Positions 7,718 through 15,980 of a stretch of DNA of 53,269 nt are shown here, piece after piece. The notes under the pieces are model-generated. The model was given only the letters and a program-made list of their open reading frames with translations. It had not been told where the DNA came from and made no database searches. Positions within the stretch are counted from its first letter, which is position 1. Every line of letters begins with the position of its first letter. The DNA lies in IMG/VR virus record IMGVR_UViG_3300022752_000099, positions 1-53,269 of that record; one strand, 5' to 3'. The DNA is from a virus. A program made the position numbers and the translations under genes.

Positions 7718-9580
7718 ATGGAACTATCAAACAAAATTTTAAGTGATCTTACGGTGTACATGAAGTATGCTAGATTTGTACCGGAGATAAACAGACGTGA
7801 ATCGTGGCATGAATTGGTAACTAGAAACAAGGAAATGCACTTGAAGCGTTACCCGAATTTAGAAGCGGAAATTGAAGCTGCTTATCAACTCGTATATGAT
7901 AGGAAGGTACTTCCTTCAATGCGAAGTCTTCAATTTGGAGGTAAACCAATTCAAATTTCTCCGAATAGAATTTACAATTGTGCTTATTTGCCGATTGACG
8001 ATTGGAGATCATTCAGTGAAATCATGTTTCTTCTTTTAGGTGGAACAGGTGTCGGCTACTCAGTACAAACGCATCACGTAGATCAACTACCGGAAATTCA
8101 TAAACCGAACCCTACAAAACATAGAAGGTATTTGATTGGAGATTCAATTGAAGGTTGGGCTGATGCAGTGAAAGTGTTGATGAAATCTTATTTTCAAGGA
8201 GGACCGACAGTAAATTTCGATTTTCAAGACATTCGACCGAAGGGAGCTCGATTAATTACTTCCGGCGGTAAAGCTCCTGGACCGCAACCGCTTAGAGAAT
8301 GTTTAATTAAAATTCAAGGAATTCTAGAAAACAAATCGAACGGCGACAAATTGAGTTCAATTGAAGTGCATGACATTGTATGTAACATTGCTGATGCTGT
8401 ATTAGCCGGTGGAATTCGTAGAGCTGCTTTGATTTGTCTGTTTAGTGCAGATGACAATGACATGATTTCCTGCAAGTCAGGTGCTTGGTGGGAAATGAAT
8501 CCACAAAGAGGTAGAGCGAACAATTCCGCAGTATTGTTACGTAATAAGATTACTAAAGAGTTTTTCATGGATCTTTGGGAGAAAATTAAAAATTCCGGAT
8601 CCGGTGAGCCTGGTATTTATTTTAACAATGATAAAGATTGGGGAACTAATCCTTGTTGTGAAATTGCTTTAAGACCATTTCAATTCTGTAATCTATGTGA
8701 AGTGAATGTGTCTGATGTGGAATCGCAGGAAGACCTGAATGCTAGAGTTCGTGCTGCAGCACTAATAGGAACCCTTCAGGCGGGCTATACTGATTTTCAT
8801 TACCTTAGACCTATTTGGAAGAGAACTACAGAGAAAGAAGCTCTAATAGGTGTTGGAATGACGGGTATTGGTTCTGATAAAGTACAGAAATTGAATTTGA
8901 AAGAAGCTGCTGAATGCGTAGTAGATGAAAATAAAAAGATTGCCGGTTTAATTGGTATCAATACGGCAGCAAGATGTACCACTATCAAACCATCAGGTAC
9001 CAGTTCATTGGTATTGGGTACATCATCAGGAATTCACGCGTGGCATAATGATTATTACATTCGTAGAATTAGAGTAGGTAAAAATGAATCTATTTACACT
9101 CATTTAGCAATTCATCATCCGGAACTCGTTAAAGATGAATATTTTAGACCTCACGATACTGCGGTTATTGAAATTCCTCAGAAATCACCTGAAGGTTCAA
9201 TATTAAGAACCGAGTCTGCTATGCAATTGTTAGAGCGAGTCAAATTCTTCTATCAAAATTGGATTTTACCTGGACATATATCCGGTCAAAATACTCATAA
9301 CATTTCTGCTACTATTTCAATTAAGCCGGAAGAATGGGACCTAGTAGGTGATTGGATGTTTGAAAACAGAAATTTCTATAATGGTTTGTCTGTACTACCT
9401 TATTCAGATCATACCTATATTCAAGCTCCCTTTGAAGATTGTACTGAAGAAGTGTACAATGATATGATGAAACAATTGACTCAATTGGATTTGAGTACTG
9501 TTATTGAGTTTGATGATATGACCGATCAAAAAGGTGAAGCTGCTTGTGCCGGAGGTGCTTGTACTGTTGAATCATTCTAA
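7718..9580 (+). CDS. nrdJ: Ribonucleoside-triphosphate reductase, class II (adenosylcobalamin-dependent)
   Basis: This 620-residue enzyme reduces ribonucleotides to deoxyribonucleotides for phage DNA synthesis. The first redox Cys is in YNCAYLPI (about residue 88). The GGTGVGYSVQ glycine-rich segment matches the monomeric class II (Lactobacillus leichmannii RTPR) type. NPCCEIAL (about 309-316) holds the thiyl-radical Cys and catalytic Glu, and the tail ACAGGACTVESF carries the C-terminal Cys pair for re-reduction. A TTG at 7673 would add 15 residues; I prefer the ATG at 7718 because it begins with the family's N-terminal region. No class I large/small subunits are present. Activity would need host B12. 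The stop overlaps the next ATG (TAATG). Confidence 0.88.
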   Translation: MELSNKILSDLTVYMKYARFVPEINRRESWHELVTRNKEMHLKRYPNLEAEIEAAYQLVYDRKVLPSMRSLQFGGKPIQISPNRIYNCAYLPIDDWRSFSEIMFLLLGGTGVGYSVQTHHVDQLPEIHKPNPTKHRRYLIGDSIEGWADAVKVLMKSYFQGGPTVNFDFQDIRPKGARLITSGGKAPGPQPLRECLIKIQGILENKSNGDKLSSIEVHDIVCNIADAVLAGGIRRAALICLFSADDNDMISCKSGAWWEMNPQRGRANNSAVLLRNKITKEFFMDLWEKIKNSGSGEPGIYFNNDKDWGTNPCCEIALRPFQFCNLCEVNVSDVESQEDLNARVRAAALIGTLQAGYTDFHYLRPIWKRTTEKEALIGVGMTGIGSDKVQKLNLKEAAECVVDENKKIAGLIGINTAARCTTIKPSGTSSLVLGTSSGIHAWHNDYYIRRIRVGKNESIYTHLAIHHPELVKDEYFRPHDTAVIEIPQKSPEGSILRTESAMQLLERVKFFYQNWILPGHISGQNTHNISATISIKPEEWDLVGDWMFENRNFYNGLSVLPYSDHTYIQAPFEDCTEEVYNDMMKQLTQLDLSTVIEFDDMTDQKGEAACAGGACTVESF

Positions 9581-9804
9581 TGAGCTCAAAATTGTATTAT
9601 TTCGAGAATGATAAGTTGGTATTCACACCAGAATATCACATTGAACGAGGTTACTGTTGCGGGTCAGGTTGTCGACATTGTCCGTATGACCCGCAGCATA
9701 CTCGTAACAATAAAAAATTGAATCAGTTCTATTTGAAATCCAATATTGAATCAACAATCAACTCCATAAACAATGACTCAATGGATGTCGACCAATTTAA
9801 TTGA
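9580..9804 (+). CDS. DUF5522-type cysteine-rich small protein
   Basis: This is a 74-residue protein with the signature ERGYCCGSGCRHCPYDP (residues about 24-40), a four-cysteine motif I recognise from the DUF5522 family, common in Bacteroidetes and also found in eukaryotes. The preceding FTPEYHI segment is also characteristic. The cysteines suggest metal or Fe-S binding, but the function is unknown. It starts within the TAATG junction after the reductase and overlaps the next gene by 32 bases. Acquisition from the host is plausible. Confidence 0.75.
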   Translation: MSSKLYYFENDKLVFTPEYHIERGYCCGSGCRHCPYDPQHTRNNKKLNQFYLKSNIESTINSINNDSMDVDQFN

Positions 9805-10015
9805 TTTGCACGGTGTAAAACATGCTGATGTGGAACCTGAACTGTTAAATTGGATTCATTTTCAACGATTGCCGGTAACAGTTATTACAGGTAACAGTGT
9901 AAAAATGAAAGACATTGTTAAGAAAATTTTAACTGAAGCCGGCTATTCCTACATTGAAGGTGACAATTACAATCAAGGATGTATAAAAGTAACTTGTTAC
10001 AATATCAAGTACTAA
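9773..10015 (+). CDS. Smr-domain-like small protein
   Basis: This 80-residue protein has the DLHG signature (residues about 11-14), followed at a typical distance by VTVITGNSVKMKDIVKKIL, where ITG(N/K)S matches the TGxG motif of Smr (small MutS-related) domains. Smr domains bind or cut nucleic acids: RNA in ribosome rescue, branched DNA in MutS2. It consists only of this domain. The ATG at 9773 overlaps the DUF5522 gene; an ATG at 9785 is also possible. Role in the phage is unknown. Confidence 0.68.
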   Translation: MTQWMSTNLIDLHGVKHADVEPELLNWIHFQRLPVTVITGNSVKMKDIVKKILTEAGYSYIEGDNYNQGCIKVTCYNIKY

Positions 10016-10063
10016 ATACTGTATTTATATTCGAAAATTAGATATTTATTAAAAAAGTATAAA

Positions 10064-10606
10064 ATGGCATTACCAAATTCAACTGTACAAAATGTAGTAG
10101 CAAATCAATCAGATGTATTGCTACCAAAAACTCTAGAACCTGAAATAGTAGATTATTTGAATGCAGCATTGGCCGAAGAATATACTGCGCACTACTTTTA
10201 TCGAGCAGCATCAAATTGGGCTCAAGGCGTTGCTTACACAAAAGCAGCAGCATTTTTTGCAGGAGAAGCAGCCGCGGAATTGGAACATGCTGAGAAACTG
10301 CAAAAGTATTTGGTAGATTGGAATTGCAGCCCAGTATTACCGACAGTTAAGTTCTCAGGTAAATTTGATAGTTTAATTGATGTTGTAAATAAAGCATACG
10401 CTATTGAATTTAAATTGGGAGACAAATACAATGAAATGTCTGCTGATATTTTCTCAAAGCATCTTCCTACATTTGATTTTTTACAGGAATTTAGAAACAT
10501 TCAGACAGAATCTATTGCAGAGTTTTCAGATAAGTTGAATGCTGCGCAGTTAATTGATGTTAATAGTAAACTGGATCTGCTTCATTATGAAGAACGATAC
10601 TTCTAA
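10064..10606 (+). CDS. Ferritin-like iron storage protein
   Basis: This 180-residue four-helix-bundle protein aligns with bacterial non-haem ferritin. Ferroxidase-type residues are visible at Glu39 and Tyr46 (EEYTAHYFY), Glu72 and His75 (AELEHAEK), Glu115 (YAIEFKLG) and Gln147 (RNIQTES); the Glu next to Glu72 in E. coli FtnA is Ala here. The PTFDFLQEF segment matches PTFNFLQWY of FtnA. An extra N-terminal extension of about 20 residues precedes the fold. Iron oxidation and storage is the family role; why a phage carries it is unclear. The C-terminal coding region overlaps the next gene by 20 bases. Confidence 0.8.
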   Translation: MALPNSTVQNVVANQSDVLLPKTLEPEIVDYLNAALAEEYTAHYFYRAASNWAQGVAYTKAAAFFAGEAAAELEHAEKLQKYLVDWNCSPVLPTVKFSGKFDSLIDVVNKAYAIEFKLGDKYNEMSADIFSKHLPTFDFLQEFRNIQTESIAEFSDKLNAAQLIDVNSKLDLLHYEERYF

Positions 10607-12365
10607 TTTTATAGATTTAGATTCAATTTTAGAATCGAAATCTGAAACGAAACCGGAAATAATTTCCGAGTCCGCAATTGCAACTGCATCAGAAAGTACC
10701 ACACCTGATATTGAAATGATATTGACTGAATGGGCCTGGAGATGTGATAAAGGATATCCGGTATGGGGCGATGTCAACGACATGAAAGTTTTACAACAAT
10801 TGTTACATGAAATGAAAGTGGATATTCAGTTGATTGACATCAGTCAATTGAACGAGTCTACTGCATTAGCCGAATCCAATACACCGGACATGAAAGAAAG
10901 TTTAGCAATTTTCTTTGCAACGTTGTCATCAAAATCTTTAGATTCAATTCAAAATAAAATTATCAGTAAAAGTGATGTTAAACTTTCATTGAAGGTACCT
11001 AACTCAGCATCACCATATTACGGTTCTAAAGGATTCGCTTTATTGAATTCTGCAGTCGATTATTTGAATTTGAATGTAATTGATTCTGCTACCGGTAAAT
11101 TGTATTTGAATGCAATTTCAATTGCAAGAAAACTTCAAAAAACTTTTGGCGGTCCTGTATTGCAAAGTGTAATTGATAGAGGTAGAGATTACAATGTGAT
11201 TCGATCCAATGCTAAAAAAGTTTCCGGAGTATCGTATCCTGACAAATGGTGTCCAGCTGACATTTACATTTATAATGATAATAAGAGTAAAAAGATTGCG
11301 CAGTCTGCCAAGACATTGAATGTAGGTGAAAACAGTTTGAATGCAGCATTTAGTACTGAATTCGGGCCCGGCTCTGGAATTGTAGCAATTTCATTGAAAG
11401 AGCAGGAAGCTCAAGCCGGTAAGGCTACAGCATTTCGACAGATATTGAATAGAAATGAAAATTATCCTGCAGCCACTGAACTTTCTTCGGATGACAAGTA
11501 TACGATGGAATTGTTGTACAATTTAAATCAAAGTGTAACTCCAACGAAACCGACTCCGGATAAGTTGAAAATAGGTTACATAGCCGAAGCAGTTCGTTTA
11601 ATGGATGCATTGAAAATTGACTCATCAAACAAACTTAGAACTTCATTGCAGCGTACATTGGATGCAACATTCAATAACAAATCTAATGCATATAGAGGTC
11701 CGAAAGGAAACTACAATAAAGATGCTGCTAGAAAGTCGTTCGCAGATATGAATTTGAGTTCAATTAAATTTGATCCTAAATTGAAAAATAACATCGATGC
11801 GTTTGCAGAATCGATACACAATAAAGCTGAAACGGTATATAAAGATTCTAGAAAAACATTCCTATCAACTTTAAATAATTTCAAATTTAAAGTTACTGGA
11901 ACTAACGTGGCTCCAAGTAAAATGTCGGCGGAAGTTTTATATAAAAAAGCTTCATGTTATTTGGTTGCTGATTATCTTTTGAATGGATTGAATAGTAGCA
12001 ATTTGGTAGTACCAAAAGAATACGTTACATTAGCATCACAGAAAAATGCTTTTGTTGCTTTAACATCATATGCAATCGGCCAATCAGGTATATCACCCAC
12101 GTTTTTCAAATTAACCGGTAAGTCTAATGGAAGTGATGCTTCAGTTGAAGCGTTTTACGGATCCGGGTTCATGGATTTGGAAGCTGGTAGTATGAATGTG
12201 ATTGATTCACCGAACAATAAAGGATTTGACGTTCGATTCAATGCTATGGTTAGAAAGTCACCAAAAACTTCCTCAGAAATTTTAACTAGATATGCAGTGT
12301 TATTGTCATTCAGATATGCAGGTGACACTTTAAATATTGAAGTTTCCGAACTTAAGGAAGTTTAA
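10587..12365 (+). CDS. Large hypothetical phage protein
   Basis: This 592-residue soluble protein is rich in Lys, Ser and Asn. The likely start is the ATG at 10587 (MKNDTSNFIDLD); an upstream ATG at 10554 would extend further into the ferritin gene. It has an acidic Ser/Glu-rich N-terminal stretch (to about residue 40), then EWAWRCDKGYPVWGD (about 48-62), a motif I recall from uncharacterised marine phage proteins followed by a Leu-rich helix. The central part contains VIDRGRDYNVIRSNAK. No catalytic motif is recognised. The size and composition would suit a virion protein, but this is inference. Transcription continues past 12365 into a short gap with a promoter-like box. Confidence 0.6.
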   Translation: MKNDTSNFIDLDSILESKSETKPEIISESAIATASESTTPDIEMILTEWAWRCDKGYPVWGDVNDMKVLQQLLHEMKVDIQLIDISQLNESTALAESNTPDMKESLAIFFATLSSKSLDSIQNKIISKSDVKLSLKVPNSASPYYGSKGFALLNSAVDYLNLNVIDSATGKLYLNAISIARKLQKTFGGPVLQSVIDRGRDYNVIRSNAKKVSGVSYPDKWCPADIYIYNDNKSKKIAQSAKTLNVGENSLNAAFSTEFGPGSGIVAISLKEQEAQAGKATAFRQILNRNENYPAATELSSDDKYTMELLYNLNQSVTPTKPTPDKLKIGYIAEAVRLMDALKIDSSNKLRTSLQRTLDATFNNKSNAYRGPKGNYNKDAARKSFADMNLSSIKFDPKLKNNIDAFAESIHNKAETVYKDSRKTFLSTLNNFKFKVTGTNVAPSKMSAEVLYKKASCYLVADYLLNGLNSSNLVVPKEYVTLASQKNAFVALTSYAIGQSGISPTFFKLTGKSNGSDASVEAFYGSGFMDLEAGSMNVIDSPNNKGFDVRFNAMVRKSPKTSSEILTRYAVLLSFRYAGDTLNIEVSELKEV

Positions 12366-12439
12366 TTGAATTTTTAATCGCTTAAACAAGATAGTTATAC
12401 CAAATTTCACCATATTTATATTAGATAACAAAAAAAACT

Positions 12440-12736
12440 ATGAAACTCACAGAATTCAAAAAATTAATCCGCGAAGAGGTTAAAAAAGTACTAAAGGAAG
12501 CCAAAAACGAAACCGTACTATTCTCAGGATATAAAAAATTTATGGATAGTAAGGCTGTTTTAAAGGTATTTGCAGACCATGGGGTAGATAAGTCAAAAAT
12601 GAAAAGAACGTATGATTGGGATAGTGATACGGTTGAATTGGTAGTGAATATTAATTTTAATACCGCAAAAAAAATTGGCGATGCGTTAGAAAAAATAGAT
12701 CGTAACGAAATGTATGGCGGTTGGATTGTTGATTGA
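12440..12736 (+). CDS. Small protein with long-type leader, putative packaged protein
   Basis: This 98-residue protein starts with MKLTEFKKLIREEVKKVLKE, the long version of the leader found also at 34278, 34696, 35014 and 35375, and continues with Ala, giving a Leu-Lys-Glu/Ala junction like T4 prohead protease sites. The mature part (about 78 residues) has FSGYKKFMDSKAVLKVF and a Trp-containing C-terminus; its fold is unknown. It has its own upstream ATATTTATA-type element (12413-12421) and is followed directly by a tandem repeat and a terminator, so it appears to be a monocistronic unit. Head packaging is inference. Confidence 0.65.
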   Translation: MKLTEFKKLIREEVKKVLKEAKNETVLFSGYKKFMDSKAVLKVFADHGVDKSKMKRTYDWDSDTVELVVNINFNTAKKIGDALEKIDRNEMYGGWIVD

Positions 12737-12788
12737 AGTAAGTTAATTGAAGTAAGTTAATTGAAGTAAGTTAATTGAAGTAAGTTAA
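12733..12788 (+). repeat. Four perfect 14-bp tandem repeats
   Basis: The unit TTGAAGTAAGTTAA is repeated four times without change, beginning within the stop codon region of the 12440 gene and ending 2 bases before a strong hairpin. It carries stop codons in more than one frame. It is too short and lacks spacers, so it is not a CRISPR. Confidence 0.95.
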
Positions 12789-12790
12789 TC

Positions 12791-12818
12791 GATGCCCCAT
12801 CCGGGGCATCCTACTTTT
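12791..12818 (+). terminator. Strong GC-rich intrinsic terminator
   Basis: The stem GATGCCCC (12791-12798) pairs with GGGGCATC (12803-12810) around a 4-base loop, followed by CTACTTTTC. It ends the 12440 gene unit just before the promoter of the QueD gene. Confidence 0.75.
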
Positions 12819-12853
12819 CGAATAAATAATTTGTTGATTACGATTGTTTTTAC

Positions 12854-12861
12854 TATATTTA
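12854..12861 (+). promoter_or_regulatory. Promoter-like box TATATTTA upstream of queD
   Basis: TATATTTA lies 16 bases before the queD ATG and just downstream of a terminator, in the same arrangement as at 19519. The upstream TTTTTAC context is also shared with 19519. Confidence 0.6.
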
Positions 12862-12877
12862 AAGAAATTAAGTTACA

Positions 12878-13354
12878 ATGGCACGTTACGTTTCTACAAA
12901 ACTATTTGACAACTTTTCGGTAGCATTGAGACAACATAAAGCAGCACATTCGCACTGTTGTTTGCTTCACGGTTACGCTTTTAAATTTAAAGTTTGGTTT
13001 GCTTCAATTGAATCTGATATTGATAAACAATTGGATTCTATGAATTGGATTGTGGATTTCGGAGGATTTAAGCCTCAGCCCGTAGGCAATGGGTTGAAAG
13101 ATTGGTTGAATCATATGTTTGATCATACAACTCTTATTGAAAAAGATGATCCATATTTAGATTTGTTTCAACAATTGGAGCAAATGGGACTATTACATTT
13201 ACGAGTAATGGACAAGATGGGTGCCGAGTCGATGGCTAAGTTGGTGTACGATAAATTTAATGATGTGCTGTCAAAAACTGATGCCGGTAGATGCAAGGTA
13301 ATTAAAGTAGAATGCTTTGAAAATGATAAGAATTCAGCGATTTATGAGGAATAA
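12878..13354 (+). CDS. queD: QueD-like 6-carboxytetrahydropterin synthase
   Basis: This 158-residue T-fold enzyme would convert 7,8-dihydroneopterin triphosphate to 6-carboxytetrahydropterin, the second step of the preQ0 pathway. Zn-binding and catalytic features are HSHCCLLHGYAFKFKVWF (about 24-41, Cys plus His residues), WIVDFGGFK (about 54-62, matching the DFxxxK motif) and FDHTTLIEKDDP (about 84-95, matching LDHxxL). The C-terminal EC-Glu segment (KVECFEN) supplies the final acidic residue. It is preceded by a terminator and promoter box and starts the region that also holds queE, the DpdA-like gene and folE. Confidence 0.83.
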   Translation: MARYVSTKLFDNFSVALRQHKAAHSHCCLLHGYAFKFKVWFASIESDIDKQLDSMNWIVDFGGFKPQPVGNGLKDWLNHMFDHTTLIEKDDPYLDLFQQLEQMGLLHLRVMDKMGAESMAKLVYDKFNDVLSKTDAGRCKVIKVECFENDKNSAIYEE

Positions 13355-13380
13355 ATCAATGACTTCAAATATTTATTGAT

Positions 13381-13935
13381 ATGAAATTGAAATCATTATT
13401 ACCTAAATTACTTACTGAACGATTCCTATCATTATTGTCAGTCGAAGATCGACGTAAATATATAGACGAAGTATGGGATATGTTACAGAAATCGTATGCA
13501 AAAGTGGGCGGATTTAAATCTGCACCTAATAAAGAGGAACTTTTAAAAGAAACTGATTTCTGGAAGTTGGTCAAAAAGAATGGTAAAATAGTTGCAATTG
13601 CTTTGTACAAGTTTAAACGAGGAAGAAAATCAATTGCAGGTGGTACGGATGGCACTGATTTAGGTAAAGAGTGGTTAATGAAAATATTTTTAGAAGACCT
13701 TCAACAAAACAGATCATGGTCTGAAGTATCAGATAAAGTTGAATTGATCAAAACAAAGATGGGTTATTTTAAAATACCGAACAAATTTGTTGAAGACATT
13801 TTAAATAAACCAATCATTTCATTGGACCCGGATGGATATCATTATACTAGAATGATTGCCGGTGAACCGCATACGAAAATGATGGTAGGTCATATTGACG
13901 GATTTCAAGTTCCAGAAGAATTTACAAATGATTAA
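13381..13935 (+). CDS. Conserved phage protein with short leader (putative packaged protein)
   Basis: This 184-residue protein starts MKLKSLLPKLLTER, a variant of the short leader (Leu-Leu-Thr-Glu then a residue). The body has YIDEVWDMLQKSYAKVGG, FWKLVKKNGKIVAIALYK and DPDGYHYTRMIAGEPHTK segments that I recognise as a widespread uncharacterised phage family in T4-like genomes; the arrangement of a Trp-Lys-Leu strand and Lys-Ile-Val-Ala strand is reminiscent of GNAT-type folds, but that is speculative. An ATATTTATTGAT element lies just before the ATG. The last 8 bases overlap the next gene. Confidence 0.65.
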   Translation: MKLKSLLPKLLTERFLSLLSVEDRRKYIDEVWDMLQKSYAKVGGFKSAPNKEELLKETDFWKLVKKNGKIVAIALYKFKRGRKSIAGGTDGTDLGKEWLMKIFLEDLQQNRSWSEVSDKVELIKTKMGYFKIPNKFVEDILNKPIISLDPDGYHYTRMIAGEPHTKMMVGHIDGFQVPEEFTND

Positions 13936-14509
13936 ATTGATATACATTCACGGATTTAAATCATCCGGTGAATCTGACAAATCTAGAATGCTTAAACAGG
14001 CATTTCCGAATGCAACGGTTGAAGCTCCTACATTGTCGCCTCGACCTGCTACTGCTATCAGTCAAATAGAATCTATAATTAAACGAAATCCTAGTAACAC
14101 TATATTGGTAGGTACTTCATTGGGAGGATTTTATTCACTGTATTTAGCTAGTAAGTTTGATATACCTGCATTCATTATCAATCCATCTTTGGAACCGAAT
14201 GTTACATTGATTTCAAAAGTAGGAACTCATACTAGATACGGTTCTGATGAAGAGTATGATTTCAAATTGCCGTATATTGATGAATTGGATGAAATGGTGA
14301 AACAGTTGGCTTCAATGCCGAAGCCGGGTAATTTACTGCATTTATATTTGTCAGAAGATGATGAACTATTATCATTTGAAAAATTGGACTCGGTGATACC
14401 GGTAAGAAAATTGACGCGATGGTTCAAATCAGCCGGGCATCGATTTACCAAGTTTTCAGAAGTTATACCAGATATTCAAGAAGTGATTAACGACTTTGAA
14501 AAATCATAA
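13928..14509 (+). CDS. YqiA/UPF0227-like alpha/beta-hydrolase (esterase)
   Basis: This 193-residue hydrolase starts at the ATG at 13928 (MIKLIYIHGFKSSGES), overlapping the previous gene by 8 bases; a longer reading from 13895 is less likely. The IYIHGFKSS strand-loop forms the oxyanion region, VGTSLGGFYSLYLA (about 64-77) holds the GxSxGG nucleophile elbow, SEDDELLSF carries the acid Asp, and AGHRF holds the catalytic His. YqiA-type proteins are small intracellular esterases whose natural substrate is poorly defined. No signal peptide. The neighbours do not explain its role. Confidence 0.8.
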   Translation: MIKLIYIHGFKSSGESDKSRMLKQAFPNATVEAPTLSPRPATAISQIESIIKRNPSNTILVGTSLGGFYSLYLASKFDIPAFIINPSLEPNVTLISKVGTHTRYGSDEEYDFKLPYIDELDEMVKQLASMPKPGNLLHLYLSEDDELLSFEKLDSVIPVRKLTRWFKSAGHRFTKFSEVIPDIQEVINDFEKS

Positions 14510-14538
14510 GATTTCATTAAATTAATAAAAAATAAGTT

Positions 14539-14835
14539 ATGAGTAAATTAGCAAAGCCAATGGGCGATCGAGTATTGGTTAAACTTAAAAAATTCGATCA
14601 AAAGACGGCATCCGGAATCATTATACCTGATTCAGTAAATATTGATGATGTGCGAACTGCAGAAGTAGTTGCAGTAGGCGATGGTTTATTTTCAACATCT
14701 GGACAATTGGTACCGACTACAGTTAAAGTTGGTGATGAAGTTATATTCGGCCCGCATATTGGTATTGAAATAAAACTTTCAGGTGAAGATTATATATTAA
14801 TTCGTGAAGGTGACATTTATTTAATTTGTAGGTAA
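14539..14835 (+). CDS. groES: GroES-like co-chaperonin
   Basis: This 98-residue protein has the Cpn10 core: MGDRVLVKL (residues about 8-16), TASGIIIPDS (about 23-32, the mobile loop region), VVAVGDG, and VKVGDEVIFGPHIGIEI near the C-terminus, ending in the EDYILIREGDIY strand. It would cap host GroEL, as T4 gp31 does for folding of the capsid protein. Start context is AAAAAATAAGTTATG, typical of this phage. It lies between the esterase and a short unknown gene; the cluster position is not T4-like. Confidence 0.9.
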   Translation: MSKLAKPMGDRVLVKLKKFDQKTASGIIIPDSVNIDDVRTAEVVAVGDGLFSTSGQLVPTTVKVGDEVIFGPHIGIEIKLSGEDYILIREGDIYLICR

Positions 14836-14846
14836 TAAAAACAGTT

Positions 14847-15212
14847 ATGCATAAAATATATCATAAAACTATTGATCAAATTGAAGTAGGAGATATAGTG
14901 ACTACTGCCACTAAATGTACCGATTCTGCAATGTTACGAATCGGAGTTGTTTCAAATATTGTTTCAAATATTGTCGATAATATTATTACGATTAAGACAT
15001 TGATACCGACTTATGATAGAAACAATCAATTGATCAAGTATCGACTTAATCAAGTTACCAGAAGTAAACAATATAGACGATATTCTTATGTAATTTATAA
15101 AGGGGATTTATTGAACTCATTTTCACCTGAGGAAATCAACGTATTAAAATCTAGTTACACTAGAATTGGTGGAAATCATGAAACAATTTTTGATTACATT
15201 TCAAATTTATAA
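14847..15212 (+). CDS. Hypothetical protein
   Basis: This is a 121-residue protein with no recognised family. It opens with KIYHKTIDQIEVGDIVTTATK, suggestive of a small beta-barrel (SH3- or PRC-like) segment, and includes a short internal duplication (VVSNIVSNIVDNII, from a repeated GTTTCAAATATT unit at about 14947-14970). The C-terminal half is basic (RSKQYRRYSY). It sits 11 bases after groES and 2 bases before queE, so it is likely part of the same transcript. Confidence 0.55.
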   Translation: MHKIYHKTIDQIEVGDIVTTATKCTDSAMLRIGVVSNIVSNIVDNIITIKTLIPTYDRNNQLIKYRLNQVTRSKQYRRYSYVIYKGDLLNSFSPEEINVLKSSYTRIGGNHETIFDYISNL

Positions 15213-15214
15213 TA

Positions 15215-15970
15215 ATGCCAGTAACTCTAATTTCATCCAATCCGACTTTCACAAAAGATCGAGTTGGTTCTAAAACAGATTGCATTGCAATTGCTGAATT
15301 GTTCGGTAATACTATTCAAGGTGAAGGCATTAACGCCGGAGTTCCTGCAACGTTTCTTCGAGTAAAAGACTGCACTCTCGATTGTGTTTGGTGTGATACT
15401 TTATCAGTATGGAAATTCGGTAACTGGTACACTCACGAAGAGGTATTTGAAATGTTTGAAAAATTCAATTTGATTGAAGCATTTCGAAATGGCCAACATT
15501 TAATTTTGACAGGCGGTTCTCCACTCAAGCAAAGTAAAACTTTAGTTACATTTATTGAAAAGTTTATTGAACGTTATTCATTTAAACCGTATATTGAAGT
15601 TGAAAATGAAGTGGTATTGATGCCGGGTGAATTGACTTTGTATGTAGATTGTTGGAACAATTCTCCGAAATTAGCAAATTCCGGTATGGAGAAATCCAAG
15701 CGATTGAAGCCGGAGTATTTGAAATACATGAGTAGACAAAACAATAGTTGGTTTAAGTTTGTTATTTCGAGTAGATCTGATTGGGATGAAATTGTAGAAG
15801 ACTTTCTACCGCATATCAAAAAAGAACAAATTATTTTGATGCCGTGTGGTGAAAATCAAATTGAACTAAATTCTAGTAGAGAATTGGTTGCAGAACTTGC
15901 AGTAGAACATGCAGTCCGAATGACAGATCGACTTCATGTAACGATTTGGGATAAGAAGACAGGCGTATAA
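15215..15970 (+). CDS. queE: QueE-like 7-carboxy-7-deazaguanine synthase (radical SAM)
   Basis: This 251-residue enzyme would rearrange 6-carboxytetrahydropterin to 7-carboxy-7-deazaguanine. IAELFGNTIQGEGINAG (about 26-42) is the typical QueE opening (usually SxQGEG). The radical-SAM cluster motif is CTLDCVWCDT, a CxxxCxxC form (about residues 53-62). GGSP (about 94-97) corresponds to the SAM-binding GGEP motif. The family's usual length is 200-250. It lies in the same run of genes as the exonuclease at 15981 and the transglycosylase at 16662, supporting a base-modification pathway. Confidence 0.87.
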   Translation: MPVTLISSNPTFTKDRVGSKTDCIAIAELFGNTIQGEGINAGVPATFLRVKDCTLDCVWCDTLSVWKFGNWYTHEEVFEMFEKFNLIEAFRNGQHLILTGGSPLKQSKTLVTFIEKFIERYSFKPYIEVENEVVLMPGELTLYVDCWNNSPKLANSGMEKSKRLKPEYLKYMSRQNNSWFKFVISSRSDWDEIVEDFLPHIKKEQIILMPCGENQIELNSSRELVAELAVEHAVRMTDRLHVTIWDKKTGV

Positions 15971-15980
15971 TAAAATAGTT

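Noticed and set aside
12733-12788. CRISPR-like array
   Set aside because: The 14-bp units are directly adjacent with no spacers.
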